Shown one piece after another: positions 25,402-34,934 of a stretch of DNA of 43,180 bases. Under the pieces are notes generated by a model. It saw nothing but the letters and a program-made list of their open reading frames with translations. It was not told where the DNA came from and did no database searches. Source of the stretch: an uncultured Clostridia bacterium (GTDB lineage Bacteria; Bacillota; Clostridia; Christensenellales; UBA1242); the NCBI GenBank assembly GCA_944349765.1, contig CALVNN010000002.1:70039-113218 (forward strand). The letters are read 5' to 3'. Each line of letters opens with the position of its first letter. Within the stretch, counting starts at the first letter, position 1. A program made the translations under genes and the position numbers.

Positions 25402-26646
25402 CTACCCCTTAAGAAAACTAATAGGATGAATTATATGCTCTTCCTTTGGATTTACAAATTCTGTCAGCTCTTCATCCAATTTTAGTATACCCTTCTTTAC
25501 AGAATTATATCCAAATCTTGAACGAATTTTATCCATAGCTTTCTCTAAAGCTTCTTGTTTTTCAATCCTAGCCACATCAAAAATATCTAATTGTACATAA
25601 AGCTGTTCAAATTCCTTAAGTCCGCTAGCCTTTACTCCTATACTTCGAAACTTAAAAGGTGGTTTATAGTTCGCTTTAAATAATTTCATAGCGAATTCTT
25701 GTATTTCACTACTGGAGCAATTATAAGGCATTTTACACTGAAAAGATTTAGTGTTAAGATCGTTAGACCTAACATAAATACTTACTGTACTAGCTTTGAG
25801 TTTATAATCTCTAAGTCGTCCTGCCACACTATCAGCTAATAAATTGATCACAACTTCTACATCTTTATAAGATTGCATATCTCTAGCAGTAGTGATGCTA
25901 TTTCCGACAGATTTTACTACTGATACAGCACTTTTCTTTTTTACAGGCTTATCATCTTGTCCCGAGGCAAATGTCTTAAGGTATTCGCCTACTACGCCAA
26001 ACTTCTCTTTAAGTAATGTAGAAGGTGCCTCGGCCAAATCGCCAATAGTTTTAATACCTATAGCATTAAGTTTATTATACGTCGCTCTCCCCACATACAA
26101 TAATTGTTTTACTGGCAACGGATACACAATATCTTTATAATTATTTTCGTCTATCACAGTAATAGCATCGGGCTTTTTGTAGTCACTACCAAGTTTTGCA
26201 TAGATTTTATTAAAACTTACACCTATACTTACGGTTAACCCTAACTCATCTTTTATTCGCTTGCGAATAGACTCAGCAATATCTAAAGCAGAACCAAAAA
26301 GTTTTTCACTCTCTGTTACATCCAACCAACATTCATCAATACCAAAAGGCTCTATTTTATCAGTATAATCTTCATATATATGACGGGCTAGCATAGAAAA
26401 TCTTAGATAAAGACTAAAGTCTGGCAACACCGTTACCAGACTTTTACATTTATTTTTAGCTTCCCAAATCACATCGCCTGTTTTGATGCCATAACTTTTT
26501 GCTAGGTTATTTTTTGCCAAAACTATACCATGTCTTAACTCTGTACTACCACATACAGCTAAAGGCACGTTTTTTAAATCAGGATCATGCAAACATTCAA
26601 CTGATGCATAAAAATTATTAAGGTCAATATGCAAAATTTTTCGCAT
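25402..26646 (-). CDS. dinB: DNA polymerase IV (Y-family translesion polymerase)
   Basis: 414 residues. The palm carboxylates are D8 (HIDLNNFYASVE) and D104-E105 (GIDECWLDV; most relatives have SIDE). The fingers, the thumb with helix-hairpin-helix (IKTIGDLAEAP) and the little finger follow. QLDIF near residue 355 is a beta-clamp-binding motif. It copies past damaged bases with low fidelity. AGAAGGAG precedes the ATG. I saw no clear LexA box. Confidence 0.96.
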   Translation of the reverse strand: MRKILHIDLNNFYASVECLHDPDLKNVPLAVCGSTELRHGIVLAKNNLAKSYGIKTGDVIWEAKNKCKSLVTVLPDFSLYLRFSMLARHIYEDYTDKIEPFGIDECWLDVTESEKLFGSALDIAESIRKRIKDELGLTVSIGVSFNKIYAKLGSDYKKPDAITVIDENNYKDIVYPLPVKQLLYVGRATYNKLNAIGIKTIGDLAEAPSTLLKEKFGVVGEYLKTFASGQDDKPVKKKSAVSVVKSVGNSITTARDMQSYKDVEVVINLLADSVAGRLRDYKLKASTVSIYVRSNDLNTKSFQCKMPYNCSSSEIQEFAMKLFKANYKPPFKFRSIGVKASGLKEFEQLYVQLDIFDVARIEKQEALEKAMDKIRSRFGYNSVKKGILKLDEELTEFVNPKEEHIIHPISFLKG

Positions 26647-26693
26647 AACATCTCCTTCTATTTAATAACAATTATTACATTCAAAAGCAACTT

Positions 26694-26709
26694 TCATATT
26701 CTGATATGA
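26694..26709. repeat. Inverted repeat upstream of dinB
   Basis: TCATAT-tctg-ATATGA, perfect 6-bp arms, about 50 bp before the dinB start. The other ~180 bases of this 203-bp AT-rich gap hold no gene, no clear terminator for the rplQ operon and no good promoter match. Confidence 0.35.
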
Positions 26710-26849
26710 CAAAACTTACTATACTGATAGAAAATTTTAATACTTAAAATCTAATAACTATTATTCCCCAAATTTAAGTAAATTTTTAAAAATACTAAAC
26801 TTAAGCAATTATTGACATCTATTAACTTACGATTTTTCTAAAAAGCTTA

Positions 26850-27362
26850 TTATTCTTCTATTAATTCTAAGCGTGCCATTTCAGCGTCATCACCTTTTCT
26901 GGCACCTAATTTAACTATGCGGATATAACCACCGCCCTGACCTAATTTCTCAGCTCTTTCAGCATATCTTGGTGCATAAACATTAAATATTTTCTCAATC
27001 AAAGGATGAGCAATATCTTCAGTTCTTGCTATAAAAGCAGATTTAGCTTCTTTAGGTTGTCTTTGTTCTTGCAAGTCATACAAAAATCCCATAAGCTTTC
27101 TTCTAGCTGCCAATTTCTTTGGACCATCATTCAAGACTTCAATAGAAATTTCTTTACCATTTTCCATTTTTGTTTTATTAACCTTTACAACGTCTTTATA
27201 GGTATTTATAGCCAAAGTCAATTGTTTTTCAGCAGTTGCCTTTATAGATTTTGCCTTAACCAAAGTGGTCTCTAAATAGCCATTCCACAACAAACTAGAA
27301 ACTTGATTTCTAACTAGAGCTAAGCGTTCTTTAGTAGGTCTTCCCAATTTTGAATTAGCCAT
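26850..27362 (-). CDS. rplQ: 50S ribosomal protein L17, long form
   Basis: 170 residues against about 113-127 in most bacteria. The N-terminus (GRPTKERLALVRNQVSSLL) and C-terminus (GGGYIRIVKLGARKGDDAEMARLELI) are canonical. The extra ~50 residues sit in the middle (VNKTKMENGKEISIEVLNDG...QEQRQPKEAKSAF), as in several Clostridia. L17 lies near the exit tunnel. Last gene of the superoperon; AAAGGAGA precedes the ATG. Confidence 0.96.
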   Translation of the reverse strand: MANSKLGRPTKERLALVRNQVSSLLWNGYLETTLVKAKSIKATAEKQLTLAINTYKDVVKVNKTKMENGKEISIEVLNDGPKKLAARRKLMGFLYDLQEQRQPKEAKSAFIARTEDIAHPLIEKIFNVYAPRYAERAEKLGQGGGYIRIVKLGARKGDDAEMARLELIEE

Positions 27363-27378
27363 TGTTTTCTCCTTTTTA

Positions 27379-28332
27379 TTATTCTTCGTCGTTACGAAGG
27401 TCTAATCCATAACTTTGTAATTTTTTAATAATCTCATCCAAAGACTTACTACCCAAATTTTTGACTTTAAGCATATCGTCCTTAGATTTTTTAACAAGGT
27501 CCTCAACGGTTAAGATATTAGCACGTCTTAGACAATTTGATGACCTTACAGATAAATCCATATCCTCAATAGACATTTCAAGCACTCTTGATTGTTCGGT
27601 CTTTTCACTATCTCTCAATATATTATACGAGTTAGTCTCCTCAACCAAATCAATAAACATATGAATATGTTCTTCTATAATCTTGCCAGATAAGCTAACT
27701 ACTTCTTTAGCACTCATAGTACCATTAGTTTCGACTTCCAATATTAATTTATCAAAGTCAATTCTTTGACCTACACGAGTATTTTCTACTGCATAACTTA
27801 CACGTTTGACAGGTGTAAATATTGAATCTACGGCTATATACCCAATAGGATCATCTTCGCTTTTATTTTGATTAGCTGGAACATATCCTCTGCCTCTACC
27901 GATTATGATTTCCATATCTAAATCAGCACCTTTATCTAATGTACATATCACAAGGTCTGGATTTAAGATTTCCACTTGGTCATTAGTCTCGATGTCTCTA
28001 GCATAGAGTACACCAGGACGGTTTGATTTAAGATGGATAGTAGATGTAAAATTCACATCCAAAACACTAGTCTTAACCGCTAAGTTCTTGATATTTAGAA
28101 CGATATCAGTTACATCTTCCTTAACACCTTTTATTGAGGTAAATTCGTGACTCACCCCATTAATTCTAATTGCAACTGGTGCTGCACCAGGAAGTGCGGA
28201 TAGTAAAGTTCTTCTCAAGCAATTACCTAAAGTAATACCATAACCTCTGTCAAGTGGTTCTACAATAAACTTAGCAAAAGCTCCAGTTTCATTTTCTTCC
28301 ACAATAATTTGTGGCTTTTCAATTTGCAACAT
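27379..28332 (-). CDS. rpoA: RNA polymerase alpha subunit
   Basis: 317 residues, normal. The N-terminal assembly domain (EPLDRGYGITLGNCLRRTLLSALPGAAPVAI) and C-terminal domain with two helix-hairpin-helix elements (LRRANILTVEDLVKKS, VKNLGSKSLDEIIKKL) are complete. It dimerises to start RNAP assembly and its CTD contacts UP elements and activators. Confidence 0.98.
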   Translation of the reverse strand: MLQIEKPQIIVEENETGAFAKFIVEPLDRGYGITLGNCLRRTLLSALPGAAPVAIRINGVSHEFTSIKGVKEDVTDIVLNIKNLAVKTSVLDVNFTSTIHLKSNRPGVLYARDIETNDQVEILNPDLVICTLDKGADLDMEIIIGRGRGYVPANQNKSEDDPIGYIAVDSIFTPVKRVSYAVENTRVGQRIDFDKLILEVETNGTMSAKEVVSLSGKIIEEHIHMFIDLVEETNSYNILRDSEKTEQSRVLEMSIEDMDLSVRSSNCLRRANILTVEDLVKKSKDDMLKVKNLGSKSLDEIIKKLQSYGLDLRNDEE

Positions 28333-28365
28333 AAATATAATATTCCTCCATCTTTAAGCTAATTA

Positions 28366-29001
28366 TTAACGTGAGTACAACTCGATAATTAAATGTTCTT
28401 GGATAGCCATATCAATATCATCTCTTTGTGGTAAATCAATTATCTTACCAGTCAATGATTCAGTATCAAATTCAACCCACTTAGGAGTAACAATTTTAGC
28501 ACCCTTTAATTGTTTGAACATTTCTAGTTCTTTGCTATTTTCTTTGATAGCAATTACATCACCTTTCTTAACTGAATAAGATGGGATATTAACATTTTTT
28601 CCGTTCACAAGTATGTGACCGTGATTAACTATTTGTCTACTTTCAGCTCTTGAAACACCAATGCCCATACGGTAAACAACATTATCCAACCTTCTCTCAA
28701 TAAGAGAAAGCATAGTTTCGCCAGTAACGCCTTTTTGACGTTCAGCTTCAATATAATATTTCTTAAATTGTTTTTCTAGCAATCCGTAAGCCTTCTTAAC
28801 TTTTTGCTTTTCTCTAAGTTGAAGTCCATAGCCACTAAGTCTTGGTCTACGCTTTTGATTTGCACCATGTTGACCAGGAATAGTAGCTGCATTCTTCTTA
28901 TCAAAAGGGCACTTGCTAGAAGTACAACGTTCACCTTTCAAAAACAATTTACAGCCTTCACGACGGCATATTCTGCAGTCAGCTCCACAATATTTTGCCA
29001 T
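28366..29001 (-). CDS. rpsD: 30S ribosomal protein S4, zinc-binding form
   Basis: 211 residues. The N-terminus has four cysteines in C-x4-C-x2-C-type spacing (CGADCRICRREGCKLFLKGERC), the zinc form common in Clostridia. The S4 RNA-binding domain (RLDNVVYRMGIGVSRAESRQIVNHGHILVNG) is intact. S4 starts 30S assembly. Here it is in the alpha operon between rpsK and rpoA. Confidence 0.98.
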   Translation of the reverse strand: MAKYCGADCRICRREGCKLFLKGERCTSSKCPFDKKNAATIPGQHGANQKRRPRLSGYGLQLREKQKVKKAYGLLEKQFKKYYIEAERQKGVTGETMLSLIERRLDNVVYRMGIGVSRAESRQIVNHGHILVNGKNVNIPSYSVKKGDVIAIKENSKELEMFKQLKGAKIVTPKWVEFDTESLTGKIIDLPQRDDIDMAIQEHLIIELYSR

Positions 29002-29026
29002 AAAAATTTTATTCTCCTTAATTTAA

Positions 29027-29437
29027 TTACACTCTTCTGCGTTTAGGAGGGCGACAACCATTATGAGGGATTGGCGACACATCCTTAATCATAGTTACAT
29101 CAATCTCAGCAGTTTGAAGTGCTCTAACAGCAGCTTCTCTACCGCTTCCAGATCCCTTAACAAAAACTTCGACAGACTTAATACCTTGTTCTTTTGCTGA
29201 TTTAGCAGCAGCTTCACAAACTTCTTGCGCAACAAAAGGAGTACTCTTTTTACTACTCTTATAACCCAAAGCACCAGAACTGCACCAAGAAATAACGTTT
29301 CCAGCTTCATCAGTAAAGGTAATTATGGTATTATTACTAGTAGCTTGAATATGAACTTGTCCCTTGTCGATGTTTTTGGTAACTCTTCTCTTCTTTTTGG
29401 TACCAACTTTAGCACCTTTGTTCTTCATGTTAGCCAT
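29027..29437 (-). CDS. rpsK: 30S ribosomal protein S11
   Basis: 136 residues with the typical [18 protein letters not shown] and the C-terminal [20 protein letters not shown]. It is part of the 30S platform near the mRNA exit. The order rpsM-rpsK-rpsD is standard. Confidence 0.98.
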   Translation of the reverse strand: MANMKNKGAKVGTKKKRRVTKNIDKGQVHIQATSNNTIITFTDEAGNVISWCSSGALGYKSSKKSTPFVAQEVCEAAAKSAKEQGIKSVEVFVKGSGSGREAAVRALQTAEIDVTMIKDVSPIPHNGCRPPKRRRV

Positions 29438-29447
29438 AATTTACTCC

Positions 29448-29816
29448 TTAATTATTTTTGGTAGATGCAAATGATCTGATGCGTCTACTAGTCTTAGCAT
29501 TATTTTTTGTAGTTTGACCTCTAACAGGCAATCCTTTTCTATGTCTAATGCCACGATAACAGCCAATTTCGCCTAAGCGTTTTATGTTCATTGAAACTTC
29601 TCTTCTCAAATCACCTTCAACGATGTGATTTTTTTCAATATTTTTACTAAGTAAAGCTATCTGATCTTCCGTCAAATCTTTAACACGAATATCAGGGCTC
29701 AAATTAGTCTCTTTTAATATTTTGTTAGCTTGGTATCTACCTATACCATAAATATAGGTAAGGCCGATTTCCAATCTTTTCTCACGTGGTAAATCCACGC
29801 CTGCAATACGAGCCAT
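29448..29816 (-). CDS. rpsM: 30S ribosomal protein S13
   Basis: 122 residues: [26 protein letters not shown] start, helix-two-turn-helix, and the basic tail ([17 protein letters not shown]) that reaches toward the tRNAs. It has a strong AGGAGGAG site. A 126-nt gap separates it from rpmJ. Confidence 0.98.
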   Translation of the reverse strand: MARIAGVDLPREKRLEIGLTYIYGIGRYQANKILKETNLSPDIRVKDLTEDQIALLSKNIEKNHIVEGDLRREVSMNIKRLGEIGCYRGIRHRKGLPVRGQTTKNNAKTSRRIRSFASTKNN

Positions 29817-29942
29817 TGAACTCCTCCTAAAAAATTTTTAAAATGATTATATAATAACGCTCTAAGGTAACATAAAATTTATATGCCAGCCGCCCTTATT
29901 GCGGTAATTTCAAATTAAGATTTTAAGTATAAACTTAAAATA
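29817..29942 (-). promoter_or_regulatory. Structured gap between rpmJ and rpsM
   Basis: This is unusually long for this operon. Directly after rpmJ lies a perfect 8-bp hairpin, TTTTAAGT-ttat-ACTTAAAA (29940-29921), with no T-run after it. Then comes CCGC-7 nt-GCGG (29904-29890), and a TATAAT-like box without a good -35. It could be an internal regulatory leader or a processing site. No small ORF with an SD site was seen. Confidence 0.4.
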
Positions 29943-30059
29943 TTAGCCTTGAGTCTGCTTATGACTCTTGTCTTTAGGGCAGATTACCATAACCTTACCC
30001 TCTCTTCTTATAACCTTGCAATCTTTACACATAGGTTTTACAGATGGTCTAACTTTCAT
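29943..30059 (-). CDS. rpmJ: 50S ribosomal protein L36
   Basis: 38 residues: [20 protein letters not shown] and on to HKQTQG. Zinc ligands are C11, C14, C27 and H33. It lies in its usual place between infA and rpsM. This is the zinc-containing form. Confidence 0.97.
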   Translation of the reverse strand: MKVRPSVKPMCKDCKVIRREGKVMVICPKDKSHKQTQG

Positions 30060-30105
30060 ATATTTTCTCCTTTATATTTTTGTGAGACAGATGTCATCCA
30101 TTAGA

Positions 30106-30357
30106 TTAATTGGAACTAGGTGGATTATTATAGCTTCTTAGACTATTATTCCATCTAATACGACCTTTGCTTAGGTCGTAAGGGCTTATCTCAACCGTTA
30201 CTTGGTCGCCAATATTCACTCTAGTATTGCTTAAATGCATTTTCCCGCATACGTAAGCTGTGATAATGTGACCATTTGGCAACTTCACTTTATATTGAGC
30301 ATTTCTCATTGCGTCTACAACTTCGCCCTTCATTTCAATATAATCATCTTTCGACAT
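30106..30357 (-). CDS. infA: Translation initiation factor IF-1
   Basis: 83 residues against the usual 72. The S1-like OB fold (IEMKGEVVDAMRNAQYKVKLPNGHIITAYVCGKM, IGDQVTVEISPYDLSKGRI) is complete, with about 11 extra polar residues at the end. IF-1 blocks the A site during initiation. AGG-rich SD site (GGAGGT) 6 nt before the ATG. Confidence 0.96.
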   Translation of the reverse strand: MSKDDYIEMKGEVVDAMRNAQYKVKLPNGHIITAYVCGKMHLSNTRVNIGDQVTVEISPYDLSKGRIRWNNSLRSYNNPPSSN

Positions 30358-30369
30358 ATATACCTCCAG

Positions 30370-30645
30370 TTAATCTTTTGGCAGACATTTTTTGATAGCA
30401 TCAAAAATTTCCGAGTCAAATACCTTCTCACCATCTTTTAACTTGTCTGCGATTGAATCCACCTTAATATTGGTAGAATTTAAGTGTTTTAGTTTTTTCT
30501 TTTTTGGTTTAGCCATTGTACGGTTTTTACCATTAGCCATTAAAACATATTGACTATTAATGACTTTAACGACAACGAAATATTGTTCTTGATCTCTACC
30601 CGCTATTGCTTTAACAATACTTCCTAATTCAATTACTTGATTCAT
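30370..30645 (-). CDS. KOW-domain RNA-binding protein (L14e-like)
   Basis: 91 residues. The first 45 match the KOW/L14e-like fold (ELGSIVKAIAGRDQEQYFVVVKVI); a basic stretch follows (AKPKKKKLKHL). Clostridia often carry this gene between map and infA. Presumed rRNA-binding; its exact role is not established. The start overlaps map by 4 bases. Confidence 0.85.
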   Translation of the reverse strand: MNQVIELGSIVKAIAGRDQEQYFVVVKVINSQYVLMANGKNRTMAKPKKKKLKHLNSTNIKVDSIADKLKDGEKVFDSEIFDAIKKCLPKD

Positions 30646-31403
30646 AAAGTGTTTTCACCCTTCATCAAAGTCAATATCTCAACACCATCTTTAGTAACTA
30701 AAATAGTGTTTTCATAATGAGCAGAAGGTTTCCCATCAGCGGTTACCACAGTCCACCCATCATTTAATAATCTTATATGAGATGTACCCAAATTTATCAT
30801 AGGCTCTACAGCCAATGTACAATTCTCCATTATAACTGGTCCACTTTCCTTACTACCATAGTTAGGAATATTAGGATCTTCATGCAAGCGTCGACCTACT
30901 CCATGCCCAACCAGTTCCTTAACTATACCATAGTTATGTTTGAGTGCATTCTCTTGTACAGCATTACTAATTTTACCTATTCTATCTCCAGGTTTTAGTC
31001 CTTCAATACCTTTATAGAAGCATCTTTTAGTTTCTTCAACTAATTTCTTCACTTTAGCACTAGCTTCACCTATAATAAAGGTTCTTGCAGCATCTCCGTG
31101 ATAACCTTTATAACAAACACCTACATCTATCCCAATTATGTCACCCTCTTGAAGTGCATAATTATTAGGGATACCATGTACTACCACAGAGTTTACAGAA
31201 GTACATATGCTAGCAGGAAACCCATCATAATTAAGGAAAGATGGTGTAGCTCCTTGAGATATTATAAATTCTCTAGCTATATCATCCAATTCCTTAGTAG
31301 TTATACCTACTCTAACTGTATCTCTCATTAATGTCAATGTATCACCGACAATAGAGCCAGCTTTTCTCATTAGTTCAATTTCTTCATCAGATAACTTTCT
31401 CAT
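30642..31403 (-). CDS. map: Methionine aminopeptidase, type I
   Basis: 253 residues. Metal-ligand regions are visible: GIDVGVCYKGYHGDAARTF (two Asp), GHGVGRRLHEDP (His), TLAVEPMI (Glu) and the terminal HYENTILV (Glu). It removes the initiator Met from new proteins. ATGA overlap with adk. Confidence 0.97.
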   Translation of the reverse strand: MRKLSDEEIELMRKAGSIVGDTLTLMRDTVRVGITTKELDDIAREFIISQGATPSFLNYDGFPASICTSVNSVVVHGIPNNYALQEGDIIGIDVGVCYKGYHGDAARTFIIGEASAKVKKLVEETKRCFYKGIEGLKPGDRIGKISNAVQENALKHNYGIVKELVGHGVGRRLHEDPNIPNYGSKESGPVIMENCTLAVEPMINLGTSHIRLLNDGWTVVTADGKPSAHYENTILVTKDGVEILTLMKGENTL

Positions 31404-32029
31404 TTTGTAACCCCATCCAAAATAACTTTAATTTTATCAAAAATTTCCTCTACTCCACCATTGCCATCTACAGACTTTAAGATGCCTTTTGTCTTGTAAA
31501 AGTCAATAAGTGGTGTTGTCAATTCTTCATAAACCTGAAATCTCTTTGAAAAGGTTTGTTCGTTATCATCACTTCTCTTAAAAGTAGTAGACCCACAAAT
31601 TGGACATAAATTATTTATTAACTGCGAGTCAGACAGCGTAGCCTTGCAACCGCTACACACTGACCTAGTAGTTATTCTATTTAAAATATACTTATAATCA
31701 GCATCCAATAACAAGACCACATCGAGTCTTAAAAAGCTCTCCAATAAGTAAGCCTGAGCCAATGTTCTAGGGTACCCATCCAAAATATAACCATTACGAA
31801 CATCTTCAGCACTCAATCTGATTTGCAAAAGTTTGCTAATAACCTCATCTGGAACTAATTTACCAACATCCAAATATGCTTTTATATCAATCCCTACATC
31901 TATGTTATTAGCCACAGCATCTCGAAGCAAATCACCAGTAGATATATGTGCTAAGTTATAACGCTCGGCAATTTTTTTAGATTGAGTTCCTTTACCCGAA
32001 CCCGGCGGACCTAAAAGGACTATATTCAT
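31400..32029 (-). CDS. adk: Adenylate kinase with zinc-finger lid
   Basis: 209 residues. P-loop GPPGSGKGTQ; the LID carries CSGC and CPIC, a structural zinc site typical of Gram-positive enzymes; DGYPRT is intact. It interconverts AMP, ATP and ADP. I took ATG 32029, which has AGAGGTG upstream, rather than the TTG codon before it. Confidence 0.97.
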   Translation of the reverse strand: MNIVLLGPPGSGKGTQSKKIAERYNLAHISTGDLLRDAVANNIDVGIDIKAYLDVGKLVPDEVISKLLQIRLSAEDVRNGYILDGYPRTLAQAYLLESFLRLDVVLLLDADYKYILNRITTRSVCSGCKATLSDSQLINNLCPICGSTTFKRSDDNEQTFSKRFQVYEELTTPLIDFYKTKGILKSVDGNGGVEEIFDKIKVILDGVTK

Positions 32030-32082
32030 CAAACACCTCTTAAGATAATTATACTCTAAAATCTAAAATTTGTCAATATAGC

Positions 32083-33384
32083 TTACTTTAAGAAACCTTT
32101 ATAATTTCTAATAATCATTTGCTCTTCAAGTCCCTTATTGAATTCAAGGGCAACAGAAACAATAATCAACATACCAGTAGCTGTAAACGCATTTACTAAA
32201 TTACCAACATTAATTGCTTGGAATATTAAAGTAGGTATAAGAGCTATAAATGCTAAGAAGATAGCACCAAATAATACCAATCTCTTCTGTACCTTTCTCA
32301 AGTAATCGACAGTAGGTTTACCAGGTCTATAACTTGCGACCATACCGCCGTTTTCTTGAATTCTCTTTGCTGCATCTTCTGGGCTAAAGGTAACTTGAGC
32401 ATAGAAGAATGCAAATATCAAAATAAATAACGCTAATAATATACTATATACCCAACTACCAGCACCTAAATATTCATTCCAGAATGCTGCGAATGGAGTT
32501 GTTGGCCAGAAAATACTTATAATAATTTGAGGGAACATTAAGAAAGCTGAAGCAAAAATAATAGGAATAACACCACTACTATTGACCTTTAAAGGTAATT
32601 CAGTAGTCTGACCACCCATCAATTTTCTACCTCTTACTTGTTTAGCATAAGTTACAGGTATTCTTCTCTCTGCTAAATCTATAAATACAATAAGTGCAAA
32701 TATAACCACTAAAGCAACTAAGAATATTATAAATCCCCAAATCATCTCATCAGTAGCTTGACCTGTAAATATAGTAATCAAAGTATCAAGAATTGATATA
32801 CTTGCAGATGATAATATACCTATAAATACTAATAATGACATACCATTACCAATACCTATTTCGGTGATTTTCTCCCCCATCCAAACGGTAAACATAGCAC
32901 CAGCTACAAGTACCAAAACCACAAATATTGCAGTAACTACAGTACTACCAAAGAATACATCAGTAATTGCACTTCCTGAACTGTTAAATGCAACCACAAT
33001 ACCAACGGCTTGAGCTATAGCTAGCACTAAAGCACCATAACGAATCATCTTGTTGAATTTTCTTCTGCCCTCTTCACCGCCATGTCTAGCTAATCTTTCA
33101 ATACTTGGTATAGCTATAGTAAGTAATTGCATAATAATTGAAGAAGTAATATATGGTGACACACCCAATGCGAGTATTGCACCGTTAGTCAAAGCTCCAC
33201 CGTTAATACTACTTAATAATGATAAGAATGTATTTTCACTAGTGGCTTGCTCAAAAACACTACTATCTATACCAGGTACTGGAATCCAAGTACCCAAAAC
33301 AAATAAGAATAATAAACCTAATGTTATTAAAAGTTTATTTCTTATCTCTTTTTCTTTAAATGCATTTACCAATGTCTTAAACAT
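32083..33384 (-). CDS. secY: Preprotein translocase subunit SecY
   Basis: 433 residues with about ten membrane segments. Family text such as PGIDSSVF, LGVSPYITSSIIMQLL (TM2b), and TYAKQVRGRKLMGGQTTELPLKVNSSGVIPIIFA (cytosolic loop 4) is intact. It forms the protein-conducting channel. The start overlaps the rplO stop by one base. Confidence 0.98.
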   Translation of the reverse strand: MFKTLVNAFKEKEIRNKLLITLGLLFLFVLGTWIPVPGIDSSVFEQATSENTFLSLLSSINGGALTNGAILALGVSPYITSSIIMQLLTIAIPSIERLARHGGEEGRRKFNKMIRYGALVLAIAQAVGIVVAFNSSGSAITDVFFGSTVVTAIFVVLVLVAGAMFTVWMGEKITEIGIGNGMSLLVFIGILSSASISILDTLITIFTGQATDEMIWGFIIFLVALVVIFALIVFIDLAERRIPVTYAKQVRGRKLMGGQTTELPLKVNSSGVIPIIFASAFLMFPQIIISIFWPTTPFAAFWNEYLGAGSWVYSILLALFILIFAFFYAQVTFSPEDAAKRIQENGGMVASYRPGKPTVDYLRKVQKRLVLFGAIFLAFIALIPTLIFQAINVGNLVNAFTATGMLIIVSVALEFNKGLEEQMIIRNYKGFLK

Positions 33385-33827
33385 TATAATACCTCTACTT
33401 TTCCGCCAGCTTTTTCAATTTTTTCTAAAGCTGTAGCAGAGAATTTATTTGCCTTAACAGTAATAGCCTTTGTCAAATCACCATTACCAAGCACCTTAAC
33501 GCCGTCTTTCTCTATTTTGCCAATAATTCTATTTTCATAGAGAAATTTTTCATCAACAACAGTACCTGCTTCGACAAAATCCAAATCGCCTACATTAACG
33601 ATTGCATATTTCTTAGCAAATATGTTTGTAAATCCACGTTTAGGTAATCTTCTATCAAGAGGCATTTGACCGCCTTCAAAACCAGGACGCACGCCACCGC
33701 CACTTCTAGAATTTTGACCTTTTTGTCCTCTACCACTAGTCTTACCTAATCCACTGCCAGTACCACGACCTACACGAACTTTTTTAGATTTGGCACCTCT
33801 TTGTGGAGACAAGCTCTGTATATCCAT
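33384..33827 (-). CDS. rplO: 50S ribosomal protein L15
   Basis: 147 residues: glycine/arginine-rich N-terminus ([19 protein letters not shown]) and a globular C-terminal half. Standard place between rpmD and secY. Confidence 0.98.
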   Translation of the reverse strand: MDIQSLSPQRGAKSKKVRVGRGTGSGLGKTSGRGQKGQNSRSGGGVRPGFEGGQMPLDRRLPKRGFTNIFAKKYAIVNVGDLDFVEAGTVVDEKFLYENRIIGKIEKDGVKVLGNGDLTKAITVKANKFSATALEKIEKAGGKVEVL

Positions 33828-33838
33828 ATCCTAACCTC

Positions 33839-34024
33839 CTATTCAATCTCTTCTACACGTACAAGATGTTTTACCTTAAACAAACTACCACGAATGCTAG
33901 GATTATCAGGTAAAATCTTAACGGTATTTAATTTTCTTAGCCCCAAACCTTCCAAAACTGCTTTTTGATTCTTGTTAAGGCCGATACAGCTTTTAACATA
34001 AGTAACTTTCAACTTTTTATCCAT
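33839..34024 (-). CDS. rpmD: 50S ribosomal protein L30
   Basis: 61 residues, normal size: [29 protein letters not shown] is typical. The gene lies between rpsE and rplO. Confidence 0.97.
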   Translation of the reverse strand: MDKKLKVTYVKSCIGLNKNQKAVLEGLGLRKLNTVKILPDNPSIRGSLFKVKHLVRVEEIE

Positions 34025-34028
34025 ATTA

Positions 34029-34538
34029 CTATATCTCCTCTACAGATTTTCCACGCAACTCAGCTATTTGCTCGGCAGTACGTAATGATTTTAAGCCCTC
34101 AAAAGTAGCTCTAACAGCGTTTATCTTATTGTTTGAGCCGTGCTTTTTAGCAGTGATATTCTTAATTCCTGATAGCTCTAGCACGATACGAGCTGCACCA
34201 CCAGCAATTATACCATTACCTTGTTTGCTAGGCAACATCAAAATACTAGTTGCACTATATTTACCTACGACTTCATGAGGGATAGTATCATTAACAATAG
34301 GTACAGTAATTAAATTTTTCTTAGCTTGTTGAGTAGCCTTTTCAATAGCCTCATTAGCTTCTATAGCTTTACCTATACCAAATCCAATTTGGCCTTTCTT
34401 ATTACCAACTACTACTAGAGCACTTATTCTCAAAGTTCTACCGCCTTTAACAACCTTGGCAACTCGACGAACTTCAACTGTTACTTTATCAAAACCATCG
34501 TTTTGTACTCTAGGCTTTCTTTCTTCTCTTTTTGCCAT
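34029..34538 (-). CDS. rpsE: 30S ribosomal protein S5
   Basis: 169 residues. The S5 N-terminal domain has [30 protein letters not shown]. The C-terminal domain contains the usual [17 protein letters not shown]5 contributes to decoding accuracy. Confidence 0.98.
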   Translation of the reverse strand: MAKREERKPRVQNDGFDKVTVEVRRVAKVVKGGRTLRISALVVVGNKKGQIGFGIGKAIEANEAIEKATQQAKKNLITVPIVNDTIPHEVVGKYSATSILMLPSKQGNGIIAGGAARIVLELSGIKNITAKKHGSNNKINAVRATFEGLKSLRTAEQIAELRGKSVEEI

Positions 34539-34549
34539 AATATCCTCCC

Positions 34550-34918
34550 TTAGAAGTCCAAACCAGCTTCTCTAGCTGCTTCAGCGACTTGTTTTACACA
34601 ACCAGTGTATATATAACCACCACGGTCAAACACCACAGTGTTGATACCTTTATCTTTAGCTCTTTGAGCAATAGTTGTACCTATGAATGCAGCTTTTTCT
34701 TGTCTGGTTTTACCTTTTACAGATTTTGCAATTTCCTTTTCGACTGTGCTTGCACTAACCAAAGTGTTACCCTTTACATCATCAATAACTTGTACTGATA
34801 TGTGATTAGCTGTACGATTCACACACAGTCTAGGTCTTTCAGAAGTACCAGATACTTTTCTTCTGATACGTGCATGTCGAATTTCTCTTTTTGCATTCTT
34901 ATCTATTTTATTTATCAT
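34550..34918 (-). CDS. rplR: 50S ribosomal protein L18
   Basis: 122 residues with a basic N-terminus and the ending [28 protein letters not shown] that fits L18 well. It binds 5S rRNA with L5. Confidence 0.98.
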   Translation of the reverse strand: MINKIDKNAKREIRHARIRRKVSGTSERPRLCVNRTANHISVQVIDDVKGNTLVSASTVEKEIAKSVKGKTRQEKAAFIGTTIAQRAKDKGINTVVFDRGGYIYTGCVKQVAEAAREAGLDF

Positions 34919-34934
34919 ATCTAGTTAACTCCCT

